64,000 bases of DNA from Dasyornis broadbenti (GCA_013397935.1 VZRN01005380.1:614471-678470), one strand, 5' to 3'; shown: positions 42,004 to 56,100, counted from the first letter of the stretch. Numbers and translations: made by a program. The notes: generated by a model from the sequence alone, not told the origin.

Positions 42004-45000
42004 TTCTGTTCAAATAAAACTCAAGTATTGTGCCCAAGAAAAAGGTGAACAGTACTAAGCTGGCTTAATTTACATTTGGCTGTTGACCATGCTGTTAAGG
42101 TATAATCATTATGCTGAAAAAGCCAGCACATTCCATGGTGTTGTTTGGCACTTGCTCTCGGAGTTTTTGCCACTCTGACAACTGAAAATATCTTATTATT
42201 TTTGTGGGTGGTAAAGAAAAGCCTTTCCTGTTTCATTACTTAGAATTTTGGTGGCTGTTTATTACTTTATCCATTTATCTCTCATGAAACCCAAGGAGAG
42301 CTCTTGCTCTCCATTCATTCTTCCAACACTGAAGTCTGGAGTTCCTTTGAAGTTTACTTTGGCATCTACTTCCTCAAGCAAGCACCTTAAAAAAATTAAA
42401 GCTGAAAGTGGTACCCCACTCCCGACTCAAGACGTAAGTTTAGATATTGAATTCTAGGAACAAAGATTTAGTGAAAAAACAAGACACTAAAGTTACAACA
42501 GAGCCTACAAAATCTAGGTTAGCTTTCATACTAGCAATTCAGTTAGTTGAGTTAGATAGACATTCAGTTACACAGCTCTTCTATTCAAGTCATTCCTTAC
42601 TGCTGACAGCAGCTGAGGGAGGAACAATAATTTCAGGGAATACATGGGAAATAACAAATATTCCCTAAGTCACTGGCACTCAAATAGGTCTAAAATTGTA
42701 ACTGGGCATTTACAATTACTCAAAAGATTGGTAGGAAGACCAATTCCACACCATCTTAATAATTCTAGGCTTTAAAAAACAAAAAATTCATCCCCCCCCC
42801 AACATAGAATACTTTGCCCTACTACAATTAAGGCACTGGATTGAGAGAAGGAAAAATCTGTGTTCAATTTCTGGTTCTGCTATCAATTTCCCATGTCATC
42901 ATGGGCAAATCACTTAGGACTGAGAGCTCACATGCACATTGCCATGTGTCAGGTGAGCCACACTGTCTGCACATATTTAAGACATGACAAATGCAAGGTC
43001 ACATCACCTAATTTGACTCAGTATGGAATAAATTCACATTAAACTGCTTTACCTTGCATTTGTTGTGGATTAACATTTATAAATTCAGGCAACAAAAGAA
43101 GCTTGAGAAGTCTGTGCCCCCACATTTAACACAACACTTAAGCATGCATGCAAGTGGTTTTTAGTCCTTTATCTTTCACTCATTCTCTTATAAGCATCTA
43201 TTCCTTTCTTGTCTGTCTTTAATATTTAGATTATGCATGACTGAAGATGTTTTCATCATACCTAATACACAAGGCTCTGAGCCTCAGATGAGAGGTTATG
43301 GGACTCCTATAATACAAATACTACAAGTCTGATTATATAAATTTGCATTAAATGAAGTTTCCTTCTTGACATGTGCACTGACTCAAACATTGGTTTGCGG
43401 GCCCTCCAAAGGTGAAAGCAAGGAAAGGAGGGTGGCCCAAAATCAGAACTATCATCTATACACTTATATGCCAATTAAAAATAAAATGTAATAGCAATAA
43501 GCTGCAGCTCAGGATATGTTATGTACTTCCCTTTGAACTTGTGAGGGTGAGTTTTCTGTTTGGATCCGTCTCATGTTCTGTGAGAAATAGGCATTTCCCA
43601 AAATACAGAATAAGAAAGAATTTGCATGTAGATTAAATTACTGTCCAGAATGGAACAGTATGCACCCAAAGAAGCAAAAAGCCCCGAAAACACATCACAA
43701 CTAAAGATCTGCCCAACTTCCTACTGGCACTAGCCTGCACCAGCCCCCTGTGTTGGTACAAATCTCTCCTATTTACACTATGATGATCTAGAACTGTCAT
43801 CTAAGGATTGTTAACCTCCTGCCTAATTGTTTCCCTATCCACTAGATTGAGAAGTAAGTAGTTTTCATTCAATGTGTTTATGACAACTTAGTAAGCATTT
43901 TCTTTGACAAGCAGAATGCACAGTTAGTGTTTTAGAAGGCTTAGTTTTTTGTTCAAAGCTTTTCTTTTGTTTTACCAGGTCAAATTCTCTAGCAATCAAA
44001 ATAAAATTCTGATAGATATAGCCAAAGTTCAACCCACTCATAACACTACCGACAGGGGAGCTAAATGTAGGATGAAAGTATCCTATACTCTGGACTTAGC
44101 TTTTGGAGTTGAATTTTATGACTAGTGCACCTTCTTTGAGTACAAATAGTAACACTGGGGACACAAAATTCTATCTTTCAATATACAGCCTCAGTTCAAT
44201 AGAAATTTCCCTTGTGGATTGATTATGAGCTATTAGTGAGTGAATCAGTAACTCCAGCTGCATTTGCTAATCCCAACAAATTGTTAAACTGTCTGGAAAG
44301 CCTGCTCTCTCCTGATTTGCTTGGCATTTTACAAGGTTGTCTCAGCACTAGATTAGTAAGGTGTTTTAAAATGTTCTGTCACTTCTTTAAGATGTTCTAC
44401 TTGTCCACTAATCTTACCAACAAGACCAATTCCATGAAGCTTTAGTGGTGGGGTTTGTTTTTTTCACTTGTTTTTCCTTTTAAATGAGGCTCATACCTAT
44501 TCCAGGATTCTGGGAGGAGATGACTGGAGAAGAATATGTCCTTCAGTCTCCCAACACAGATTAATAGCAAAACATCAAGTCCACTGCAACATGCTCTCAA
44601 TTTAGAAAGTGCTGGTGCTATAAAGAGAAAGCCATTGATTATTCATCCTTGATTTGTAAAGGACTTGAGAGCAAGTACAAAAACTAGCTTCTTATAAGAG
44701 GGAATCTGGGTCTTCTAACTCTGTAGTATTTAGAATGTAATTCCAGGATCCACATACTCACAAAGGGCTTTTGAATTCTAACATAAAACCAAAACTGCCA
44801 TGTGTTTTATATCACTTAAGCATTAGCTGCAGGGTTTGGATTAGGAGCACCTGGGCAATGCAGATTGTGGTACAACAACAGTTTGTGGCTCTGTGCACAT
44901 TTACACAGACAGAGCTCCTGCAGCAAATGAGAACCTGGTCTAAGGGGGTCTGTCCTGCTCCAGCACTGCATTAATGACAGAGACAGATATTGTTTCATGG

Positions 45001-45745
45001 GATTCAAGTTTGGTGCAGGACTTGGGCTCTTCAGAGAGGCCTTTTTAGAAACATTCAATACACAAAGCAGTTTACCAAATCACTGCTTAAACTTTTGCTC
45101 ACTAACCCTCTCAACAATTGTGATGTAGAGAAAATTCTTCACAGATGTGAAATTAAGGAATAAATTCAGGAAACTGTTCTATGTGACCTTGTGCATCAAC
45201 AGCAGAACCATAATTAAAACTCAGAGTATTCCTAACTCCTAACCCTGTGTTAAACAACATTTATACCTGGGTTTGGTACATAAAACCTTGACTAGTTACA
45301 TGGAAGGAAAGAGAGGGTCAAGAAAGGACATTATTTCTGCACAAATGGTATTTTCAGATTAAATGGAATCTCCAACAGCCTAGAGCCCAGGTTCTTTGCA
45401 TTTTGTAATAAATTCTTTTTCAAAGATATACTGTTTGCAATTCCCACCTCTTACACTAGAAACCCTTCTCATTTGGAAAAGAAAGGAGTAACAGTGGCTA
45501 TTGTAAACCTGACTAGAGACAGGTCAGGAGAGCACGATTGTGGCCAAAAAGCCCAGCTCACTTAGAATACAGTACAGTGCAGAGTGGGATTCACGTATTA
45601 TTTACTGGCTCTCATTTGCACACCTTTTGGACAGGTGGCCAAATTGCTCAAAAACCAGACAAAACGAGGGGATGCAAAGTAACATACTAACTTCTTTAAT
45701 AGAGTCAAATCCAATTAAACCAAAATCACTCTGTGAACCCCTGGG

Positions 45746-45751
45746 TTTATT
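45746..45751 (-). terminator. PATZ1: Candidate PATZ1 poly(A) signal (AATAAA on the minus strand)
   Basis: TTTATT on the plus strand reads AATAAA on the minus strand, about 1 kb after the PATZ1 stop, consistent with the size of the mammalian 3' UTR as I recall it. Confidence 0.45.
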
Positions 45752-46062
45752 CACACTAAACAAGTCAGAGGTACATAGTGTTAACCCGATTGCTGATCGT
45801 GTTCATCCCCTAGGTCCCCACATGAAAAATGAGCACCAGTCAACCAGACTGTAATGGTATTTTTCCTTCCTTTTTTTTTTTCCTTTTTTCATAAAAACTA
45901 TTTCTTTCATAGACTTAAAACAACCAACTAGCCAAGTTATTAATTATGGTACATCTAAGAAAAGAAATTAATACTAACCCTAATGTGACTGCTGCTTTAC
46001 GAGTGCTCTGTGTATCGCCTTAGACTGGCTTTTCAGTAGCAATTCACTACAACAGGTCCTAA

Positions 46063-46085
46063 AATAATAATAATAATAATAATAA
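46063..46085 (+). repeat. (AAT)n microsatellite
   Basis: Seven to eight AAT units inside the presumed PATZ1 3' UTR. Confidence 0.9.
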
Positions 46086-46767
46086 AGAATTAAAAACCTG
46101 ACAGCAAGTTTAATGGTCAAAAGTAATAAAAACAACCTGTTCTGAAAGGTGATTTTCTCAGCAGTTCAGTCCTGCTGCAGCACTCACAGCCTCACAAAGG
46201 CAGAAGGGGTTCCAATTCTCTCACCTTCTTTAAATTTTTCTGGTTTTAAAAGGACAACTGCATTGTAACCTGCTAGGAACCACAGGGCATTTTACTTAAT
46301 GTTATATTCAATAATGGGTCTGTTTTTAAAACTTACTGTTTTTCTGGGAGAGTGTAGGGAGGGTGGGGGAATAGAGAGGGAACAAAATCACAGCTCCCTG
46401 TAGCTGCAGCTCCCCAGGTGCCTCATTCACTAGGACTGTCTCATTCTCACACCAGTGGTGGCAACTTTTGATTATTCTAGAAGAACACGAACGAAACACC
46501 AGCAGCAGCCTCTAAAGCTCCATTTGTTTTGGGTCATGTCTCCAATTCAAGGCCACCATCTTCTGTAATTTATCAGCTAAAGAAGCATTTTCTCCCTCTC
46601 CCCAGTGAAGGTTTAAAGGTGGGGTAGGGCATAAGACAAGGAGGGAAGCTAAAATGAATAAAAAATTCTCAGCTATAGAACGAAATTTCCATTATTTCCT
46701 CTTTCATTCACAGCATCTTATCATTATAGCCAGACTGCTGCTTTGCTTTGTTAAAATCAAACTGATC

Positions 46768-47186
46768 TCATTTCCCCTCTGGCCCCATTGGTTGCTGGTC
46801 GACCTCTGGATCCACTAGGGACGATGCAAATGCTGACTGGACGATCTGAAACCCGAACGACTCCAGAAGAGACATGTTCTGTTGGGGTGAGAAGGGGGAT
46901 CCTAGAGCAGGACCCAGGTCCCCCAGTGGGCCACCAAGAGCCCTGACGTGAACTTTTTGTATATGTTTGTTCAGATAAGACTTTGATCTGAAAAAGCTGC
47001 CGCATTCAGGGCACGGGTACTTCTTCTCTCCTTCCATCTCCATTTTGTTTTTGCTGACTGCCAGGTCACACGAGAAGGACCCATTGGTGCTCTGTTTCTC
47101 AGGGGTCTTGAGGTCACTGGTGTCAGAGAGGTCTCCATATGAATCAGAACTCTCAATCGGGTCCAAATGTGAACATTTCTGGCCTT
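46768..47186 (-). CDS. PATZ1: PATZ1 coding exon 5 (last finger, C-terminus, stop)
   Basis: Acceptor CCCATAG, phase 1 in. It encodes EGQKCSHLDPIESSDSYGDL, the final finger (CPECGSFFRSKSYLNKHIQK plus VH) and the tail ending QQPMGPEGK before TGA at 46770-46768. It is nearly identical to human. Confidence 0.96.
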
Positions 47187-50100
47187 CTATGGGAAAAAGA
47201 AAAGAGAGAAGTTTTCAGAATCTTAGCTCCCAAAGCAAGATATTTAACATGCATTAAAATAAATTATATTGGTTACCACCTATCATGTTAATGCCTCTCA
47301 CAATAGAATGATACACACTTAATATCCAATCCCTCATATTCTAAAGCCCTTGAGAATAGGTCTCCTTTCCAAACCACCAGGCTGCTCTCAGAGCAACCAC
47401 TGGGGTTTCATTAGGGATTTGTCACAATACTGAATGCAACCATAATGGGTCTCTGGTTTATATAACACTTCTTGAATCCCACGGATATCTCATAATGTTT
47501 ACACCTCAGACACTACAAAAGGATGGACCTAATGATGAGTTTTTAATGGTGCAATTCACTTGCACACTCCTGAAATACTGTTGATATGTTGGGGGAGAGC
47601 CTAGAAACTTTATAAAGTACAACAGGCTGCAGCAAGATGTGAAGAAACCTGGAAATACTCAGCAAAACAGCAGTGAACTACTGCAATTTAAATAGTGCAA
47701 CTACTTTTAGCCTCAAAGAGCTCTTTTTTACAAGTGCAACAATGTTAGAAGTGAACTTCAGAGCCTAAAATTGTTCTATCTTTAAATACTGTAGTGTGAA
47801 ACAGCAGAAAGGTTAGGGACATTATTTAAGTTATCTGGATGTAAGTCCGGGCAAAGCCATTGGTATGTTTGGAGTCGTCCCCATTCTTCTCTGGCATTAT
47901 GCCAAGGAAGTTTATCCACACTTTTTTGCTCAGTGCATGTGAATGAGTGTGAGAAATCCAGACGTGCTCACTAAACGAGTCTCTGAATACAAATAGGCTG
48001 TACCTACTATTAACTCTAAGAGACCAAAGAACCACTTGGCACAACCCAAAAGACGTATTTGCTCTGGATTCAGCATTACAAACCAATCAGGATATGCATG
48101 AAATCAATACACCACTGAGCTGGAATAAATCTCTTGTTAAGTCAGCACACCACCCAAAACTAAAAGGCTTCTGTAGTAACTCTATCAAGACTTCAACAGA
48201 AAAAATTACACCACTCTAGCTTTCTGCTGGCACAGACTTCGTTTAACCCATCCTGCTGTGTTCTCCTGGGCAAGAAAAAAAACAGAATAACCATAGTTTT
48301 GAAGAATTTTCTGATGTTTCGCCTTCACCAGGAATACTGACAGCTCAAAGAAGGAAGCAAAAAACTATTCCACACAGGTAAATATGCTGGTTTACTTATT
48401 CAGAATTTAAATACTCTTTAGCTATGTTTATGATAACATCTTTTTCTCTTTCCCCCGCCCCAAAGTTAAATGAATGTTAAAAACAACAAAAAAGCACCAG
48501 TACTATTATCACCCTTTACCTCTCCTCCACAGTAATTGCATTTAGAAGTATACGTTTAGCTACAGACAGCTGGCTGCATGTACAGTACAGATCCTCATCA
48601 AAACCAGAAATGGGGTTTGAGTGACGCGAGATTCAAGTGGAGTGGGACTAATGAACTCGCCCTCAGGCAAAATTCAGATGCTGACTACTCCAAGGAAGAG
48701 GGTCAAGATGAACTAACATGGCTTTTCCAATCTTCAAAGTCAAAGAAGCTGACAAAAATTCACGTACTCTCACGTGCCCATCTTCTTCCCCTAGACTTGT
48801 TAAATCGGTTATCCAATGACATCCTATGTGATGCTATGGAATTCCTCTGCATCTCCCTAAGCTTCTCTCCAGTATTTTCCCTGTCCTTCCTCCCTCCCAT
48901 TTCTCGTGCCCAGCCCAACACCCCACAACACAGTTCTGCACAGAGCAGCAAGGTGCAGAGCAGCGAGTCTCTTGCCTTTGATGCCATAGGTCCTGACGCA
49001 GTGGAACGCTGCTCCCCCATTCGGGATGGACTCCTGGTGCCTGGAGACCTGGGGAAGGGGAACACCGTGGTGGGTTTTAACATGGACCTTTAAGTAGGAG
49101 GCAGAGGAGAAACCTAAACAAGATAAAAGGAGATGAGATCCTGCCACCAGCAAAGACACACATCTGCCTTCCCTGTTCCGTTAATTTTTCTCTTGCTCCT
49201 GCTCCCTACTGCAAAGCTACAGTTCCACCAGTTCCCTCTTACATGCTCAGGTAGGATTCCTTTCATCATCAGGCAGTAATGCAATGCACACTTTTCATCA
49301 GACTGAGTTTGCTTTTTGTTAGTCACAAGGAAAGAACAGCCTCCTTGAGAAACAAATCCTGTGTAGGCAAACCTAGCAGGTGACATGAAACTTTCTGGAA
49401 AAAAAGGCAGAAGAGACATTATACAAAAAGGCACCCATGTCTCTTCACCATTTTTGTGCTGTTTTATTTGTTTTAATTAAAAATGCTTTTGTCATCTGAG
49501 AATACTTTGGAAGATTGTTTCTATTAGTATATTTTATTTTGTTAAGATTTGAAGGAATGCTATTTGGTACCGTCCTTCATTGGTTTTTAGTGCGCTTTCC
49601 CCTTAGGATTCTAGCATTTGGAGTGACTGCTAGAAGGCAGAAAGCTACAAATGACTGACTTTTTAAGGTATACAGTTTGGTTCTATAGGAATTTTTGAAA
49701 AACATTTCCTGAAGTCAGCTCATCCTGAGTTTTAAAAAATATACTAGAACTCATAATTTGTCTACAGTTAACAAAAAATACTAAAAATAAAATTCACTAT
49801 TTTTATTAGCTCTGATCTGTAAGCGCCAAACACTGAAAATAAAAAACATATGTATCAAACAATTGATTCCTGAACAAAACAGGCTTTTTTAACATTTGTG
49901 CATTTACTTTTTTAAAATGTTTTTTTACATCTCACAAATATCTCCTCTTCTTTAATGCAATAAATTATCTCACATATACTTTGGAATGTTTTTACATTCA
50001 ACCTTAATAAGATTCGCAATTACTACTAGTACATTTGGACCATATAGAAGGCACAAGGAGGACAGAGTTTTAAAGACTTCCTACGGAGGTAAAGCTACCA

Positions 50101-53100
50101 ACAAGTAGCTTAATTTTCTGTTATATTTTGAATAGAATATTATGGCACTTTCATGTTTGAAACATTTTCCACTGACAACTAAGAATACATCACAAGGTTC
50201 ACCATCACAGACCCAGGGTTGCAGGTTCCCTTTCTGGAGAGAGAAAACCCAAGCCCTAGATTTTTTTAAACCAATATAGCATTTACAGCACAAGTCCTTG
50301 CAAGAGAACTTTTGTAACAATACTTCACTTAAAATACAAATAGATATTCTACACAAAGCTATTTTTGCAGTGGTATAACTGTATTTACATTTGATGATCT
50401 CTAATAATCTATTAGGAAGGATGCAAAGCAAATACTGCACACCTTTCTGGGGTGGATTTTCTGACTGCAGCTGTTAGTTTCAGGTGCAGAATTTAATAAT
50501 GAATGCAGCTTTACACTACATTTCTCTGTGCCTAGTACACAGAATATCCCTCTACCCTGACTTTTATCCAGGGATTATTAAGAATTACATATAGAGGACC
50601 TGCAAAGGAAGACAGAACTCCCCAGCAACCTGCCGAAGGGAAAAAGGGCAGGTTGCCGAGAACGAACAAGAGGTAGTTACTGTGGACCCCTGAGCTGAAG
50701 ATAAAAGTAAAGTAGATACATGACAACTGAAGAAACCAAGAACATACAAGTCTCAAAATACAATGGAGCAGAATCACCAAGGCCAAGTCATCCAGGGAAT
50801 TAATGTAAGGATATTATCCACTGAAATAATGCAAGACCTACCCTCAGACACGAAATGCCACATTGAAAATCTCAGTAGGCAACAAGAGAACATATTCTTA
50901 CAAATACCAAAAATTCACTGTAGATGAGAAAGAACCAGTCTTTGACTGGTAGAGAAAGGGGCACAATGTACAGATATAATGGTGACACTTCCCCCTACGA
51001 GATACTTTCCTTATTTCACACATGTGGCTAATAACCACATGCATGCTGAGATCAACCTCTTTGTTGCAGTAATGCATTAAAATCTCACTGCCAACCATTA
51101 AAAAAGGACTACATGCACAGACTCAGTGTTTTTCTATACTACAACTGACACAGGAAAATCCGAACTTCTAATCTCTGCTACACAATATTTTTTCTGAACT
51201 CTGCAGTTCTATTTGTAGAGTACATTGTTTTATATAATGAAAACTGCTGCAAAGTGTGTTAGCTCCCCTTTATGCACTTGGCAGATGAACATGTGAGTCA
51301 TCAACTTCCATCAAAACCATAAGAATGCCAACTGCTTCATGGGAAACTGTTTAAAGGGCAACTTTTTTGGGGTTGTTTTCATACTAATTTTTTCCTGAAG
51401 CACTTAGCACTGGCCTTTTAATCTCTACCAGACTTTAATTATGAATGCCTGTCCTAGGAAGATGGGGGCTCATAGACAATAATCCTTCACTTTTAAAAGT
51501 CTCTTCCAGAGCAAAGTCAGACTAATCCAGAGGATAAAGTGGCCATATTTTTCAGAGAAGGGATGTATTTATTGCTTTACTCATACACATCTCTCTGCTT
51601 TGCAGAGCAGATTATTTCTTCATACCAGAAGAACCAATTGTAAAAACATGTATAGAGAGGAAATTATCTGCTTTATATAAATGGGACTTATCCCTTGATC
51701 TCTTAGGTAACATCTATAAGGAGATACAACATAGAAATAATTGTAGGATGCTCCCTGTTCAAAAGCTGTAATTTGGATTTAGCTGGAACATGAGGAGAAT
51801 GTGCCTTGCTTTAATGGACTCTGTCCACCATGAAATGTACAAGAACTCAGTGTGAAAAACAAATTCTATCTCATTTGCGATTGGAATATTTACCCTTTTC
51901 CTAACTAATTTGATTTCTGTGAAACAAACAACACGTGTTTGAAACACAAACCCAAACTTCTGAGTTGCACGTGTCATTACTAAGTACAAGCTCTAGATCT
52001 GCCAAAGTCATGAATCTCTTGAATTCCTTGAGAAAGCCCACACAAGTAAATAAACTTCCTAAAGATAGCAACAGAAGATTGTGTAACAACACAACAGGAA
52101 TATGTCTTTTTTATTTAAACTGATTAAAAAGAATTTGTCTTAAAAAGTGAGGCTTGAGGATTAGTTTTTTTAAGCACATTTTAGACAAATTCTTTAAAAA
52201 AGAAAGAAACAAAATACCAAACTAAAAAAAGGAAGAACAAACAAATAAACCAAAATGAAACTCAAAATGCCAGGGGGGAAAAAAACTAACACAAACCCTT
52301 CCAAAACCACTTCACTGTTTCCCTGATTTAACAAGATTTAATTGCTTCCATGATTCTAAACATAAAGACCCTGAGTAAGAAAATAACCTGGAAAAAACAT
52401 CAAATCACAGCTGGTAGTTTTTTTAAATGTTACTGTCACATTGTAAAAGAAATAAGAATGATCTACAAATGAGTACACACGTGGCAGGGTAAACCATTCC
52501 TTCCTGCCTTCTGTCAGGTACTGAGATCCATCCCCATCTCCTAAATCCATTAAACCTTTAAAACAACATGAGACACTTGATTTAGTTCCATAGAAAAGCC
52601 TTCAGTCCAATGGGATAAACTGCAGGAGTCTAAGCTCTGTCATTAACACTGGGAATGCTCAGCTGTCTAAGAGTCACCTTTTCATCCACTTTTTTTTTTT
52701 AAATGGGCCATCATCCAAAATTCTCTCTACAAGCAGCTTGAGCTTGTAGAGCATACTTGCTTAACAATTACTATATCCAGAGGCTGACAATTACTATATC
52801 CAGAACCAGCTAAGTTTCAATTAAAAAACACATCAGCACATTAGCCAAGGGAAGAATAAACAAAATCCCACTGCACAAGCACCACAGCCATGGCACAGCT
52901 GTGCTCGGGTTACTCTGTGTAGGTTCTGACTGTACCAATGCCTATCAAATAGATGTTTCTAATTCAGAAATTTTCTATTTCCAGTTTCCAAGACTTCCTC
53001 TTGCCAGGCTCTACAATTTAAAAAGTAACTATTTAAAACAATCAACATTAGACTTTGATTCTAGAGCACTTGAGATTAAAAATTCTGCTGTTATTGATCA

Positions 53101-56100
53101 TAAATGTATAATCAAAATTTACAGCATAAAACAATGAGTTTACAACACAGTTGTCTGACAAATCCGGTCTGTAGCCTCCCCTTCCTATGAATTTTAACAC
53201 TTTCTATGAAATTTAACATTATTCACCAGATTAATTACATTTTCTAAGTCCTGATGTAAACCGAAATTCACAGCAGAAAATTCTGACAATTCCCATGAAA
53301 TACAAAAACTGTAAGAAGAAACTAGTTGCTTGAAGTTTGCTGTACAACAGGTTTCCTGTCCTTCTACGGAGAAGTGTATATTTTATTTAAATTTCCACTG
53401 TACGTTTAACTTGTAAAATGTGAATAAACCACTTAGTCGTTTTATTGTTTGAATGCCGGGTCTGTCTTTGCCACACTGGCTCCATTCGCAAAGAGCTGCA
53501 GTGACATCCAGTGGTAGTTAACTTGAAAGTCAACCTTACAAACAGCGGAAACAAGACAATTCTTCCCAACCCATCTGAGTTTCTGTCTGGCACCACATTA
53601 AACAGAAGGAGAGCAGGACAGCACCTGGATCTCAAATAGTATCTTCCATGTTGTTGTCACAAAAAGAATTGGGATAAGCTTAAGCAGTTTTTCAGAAGCC
53701 AGGCCTTCGGCTGAAAAGGACAGAAAGCTTCATTTCACACCGTCTACCTGGAGCTTCAAAACCTGAAGTTTTTCAACCCAGATGCCTTTTCCACTCACAC
53801 TGATAGCATCACTTTCAGAAGCTTATAGACGGTTCAACTAGTAGAAATACCTGCCTTGCAATTTAAAGTCTCATTACTCATCCACTCCAAAAGCTCCCTG
53901 TACAGTCTGCACATTAAACACAGAAGAGCTTTATTCACCCAAAAGATTTCACCTCTCTTGAACAAGAAAAGACAACACACGACAGAAGGAAAGACTCATC
54001 AGAAAAAACAAGATCCCAAAACACTGCAGCAACGTCTTCTAACACCTACTAGCCAACAAGCCATTCTGTGTGAGCCAACAAGCCATTCTGAAGTTGTGTA
54101 TTAATCACTCAAAAAAAGACACCAGTAAGTCAAAATAATTTTTCCAGCTTGCCTTACATCCTAAAAACCTAAATTTCCAGCTCTCTTCAACTGAAAAGTA
54201 CCACAAACAGATAGAAAAGCTTCATAAGCTCTTAGTCATATGGTTTAGTTTTACATAGTGCTGCAAGGAGCTGGGAGTTGGACTCAGTGATCTTTATGGG
54301 TCCCTTCCAACTGTGAAAACCTGTATTTGTACAAATAAAAGTAAAGCACATTTCTAGTGCTCTTTACAAAGTATGTTTTAGAAAGGTACATTAATACAAA
54401 ACAGTTTCTTGTGTTAAGAGGGAGAAGCAGCTTGACTCTATTGCACCAGGAGGTTAAGTAAGACTTAGTAACAATGTAGATTTATGTTCGGCGTAGTATT
54501 TTCAACTTCAGGTGTATTTCAAAGATTCTTCTTCCAAAATGACTGCAAGGACTCAAGTCTAATCAGGTATAGGAAAAAAAAGATGTGTGTTGAACAGTGG
54601 CAAGGCAACTTATTGTGGTTATTGTACAGGGTTCTGGCTATTTAGCAAATAAAATTTGCTTCAGATTTAAACTGAGTTTGTTTGGGAACTATCAGCCATG
54701 TTAAAAGGCCAGACCTCTACTCCATCAGTTTCAGGGTTAAGTACCCAGTAGGAAGAAATGCAGAGTATGTATATATATAGGGTATAACCTCCTCCTGCTG
54801 CAGAGAGAGTCATGCAGCCTTACAGCTCCCCTCAAGTGCTGTCCTCTCCCATTGGAATAAAAAAAGTTTCTTCATTACCTCGGTTACAGATAGTGCAGAA
54901 ATTGCTTGGTCCTTCACTATGCTTCTTTAAGTGATCTGCCATATATGCTGCTCGCAAGTACTTCCCACACACCTGGCACGGGACTTTGTCTTCATGACAT
55001 GCCAGATGTGAGCGCAGCCGGTCACGAGTGGCAAAGGAAGCATTACAAGTCTGCAGGTATAACGAGAATCATGTGACTCATCAACTCTACTAACAGCCCT
55101 GATATTGTTGAATATATTCAGTATTCTTTAGAGTAAATACCTTAGATCCTGTCCAAACACAAAAATGACATGATGCACAAGCCATTTTCCCCCAAATAAA
55201 AAATTCAGAACACGAACACATTGCACAAGATGTACTGTTACTACTCAAAAGAATTAAGGCAGCAAGAGAACAGCTCTAGCATACTACAGACAGTAAAATT
55301 TAAATCAAGATAGACTTGTAAGGCTTTAGCTCCTTTCTGAGGGTGAAGATACTAAAATTTTAAGTAATATTTAACAAAAGAAATAGCACAACCACTTAAT
55401 TCAATTTACAGTCAATTCTGCCATTTCACTCAGCTACTACAATCACTTTAGACCACTCAAAATGTCCTCTCTGTCATCTTCCTAAATTCTACACTTTGAT
55501 GAGATAAATCTAACTTCAGTATACAGAATTCTTTCAGAGTGTGAAGATACACAAAGGATCAGATAATTATCTGGGATGAAAATGTGACGAGAGACAGTAG
55601 CAGAGTCACCCTTGTATCCACAGTAGTAGTGCAGACAAACCGTAGAACTGAAGCCTCAGAACTGAGCAGGTATCAAAATAACTGCATGACATTGTAATCT
55701 ATTTTAACTTACCCCTGGTCAAGGTATCATATTCCACTTACTACCACAAAAAAAGCTTGATATGGCATAAGATAATACTGATTCTATTTGCCCACTTTCC
55801 AGCTGAAATCCGTATGAGTGAAGGCTCCCTCCCATTTTTATAATCCCAGCAACGGGCAGGCAGGCAGGCTATGCCCACAGCCTGCTACAATGGCATCTCA
55901 GTTCTGAAAGGCTTGCTCTGTCTCTAAAGTGTGAAGGGAAATAAATCACCAGCATTATGCTGCACAAGGTATTATAGTCTAAACCATTTCACAAGTGCAG
56001 GAGGAGAAACAAAAGCAAACACACATCAGAATGACCAGACCAAGCGGGAGCAGGGACGTTCAAGAGTGATGTATACTGTTTAGTTTATACCAACTTTATA

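Larger units (their letters stand above)
33727..45745. other. Intergenic DNA between PIK3IP1 and PATZ1
   Basis: About 12 kb with no supported protein-coding gene. The left 300 bp is the PIK3IP1 upstream CpG island; the rest is A/T-rich. It includes two inverted repeats (39094-39119 and 41973-42003) and scattered AATAAA hexamers. Some of it may be transcribed (divergent or antisense non-coding RNA), but the sequence alone does not show that. Confidence 0.6.
45746..46767 (-). other. PATZ1: Probable PATZ1 3' untranslated region
   Basis: About 1 kb from the stop codon to the first canonical minus-strand AATAAA at 45751-45746. It contains an (AAT)n microsatellite at 46063 and a homopolymer tract near 45870. 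An earlier ATTAAA at 46113-46108 could end a shorter form. Confidence 0.5.
49114..54878 (-). other. PATZ1: PATZ1 intron 3
   Basis: 5.8-kb A/T-rich intron. It contains a CR1-like relic near 54261-54325, two short tandem duplications (52764-52804 and 54051-54090) and a 10-bp inverted repeat (52725-52751). No coding exon seen. Confidence 0.85.

Noticed and set aside
48578..49093. Plus-strand 171-codon open frame across PATZ1 exon 4
   Set aside because: It is the antisense shadow of the real minus-strand exon 4 and its flank.
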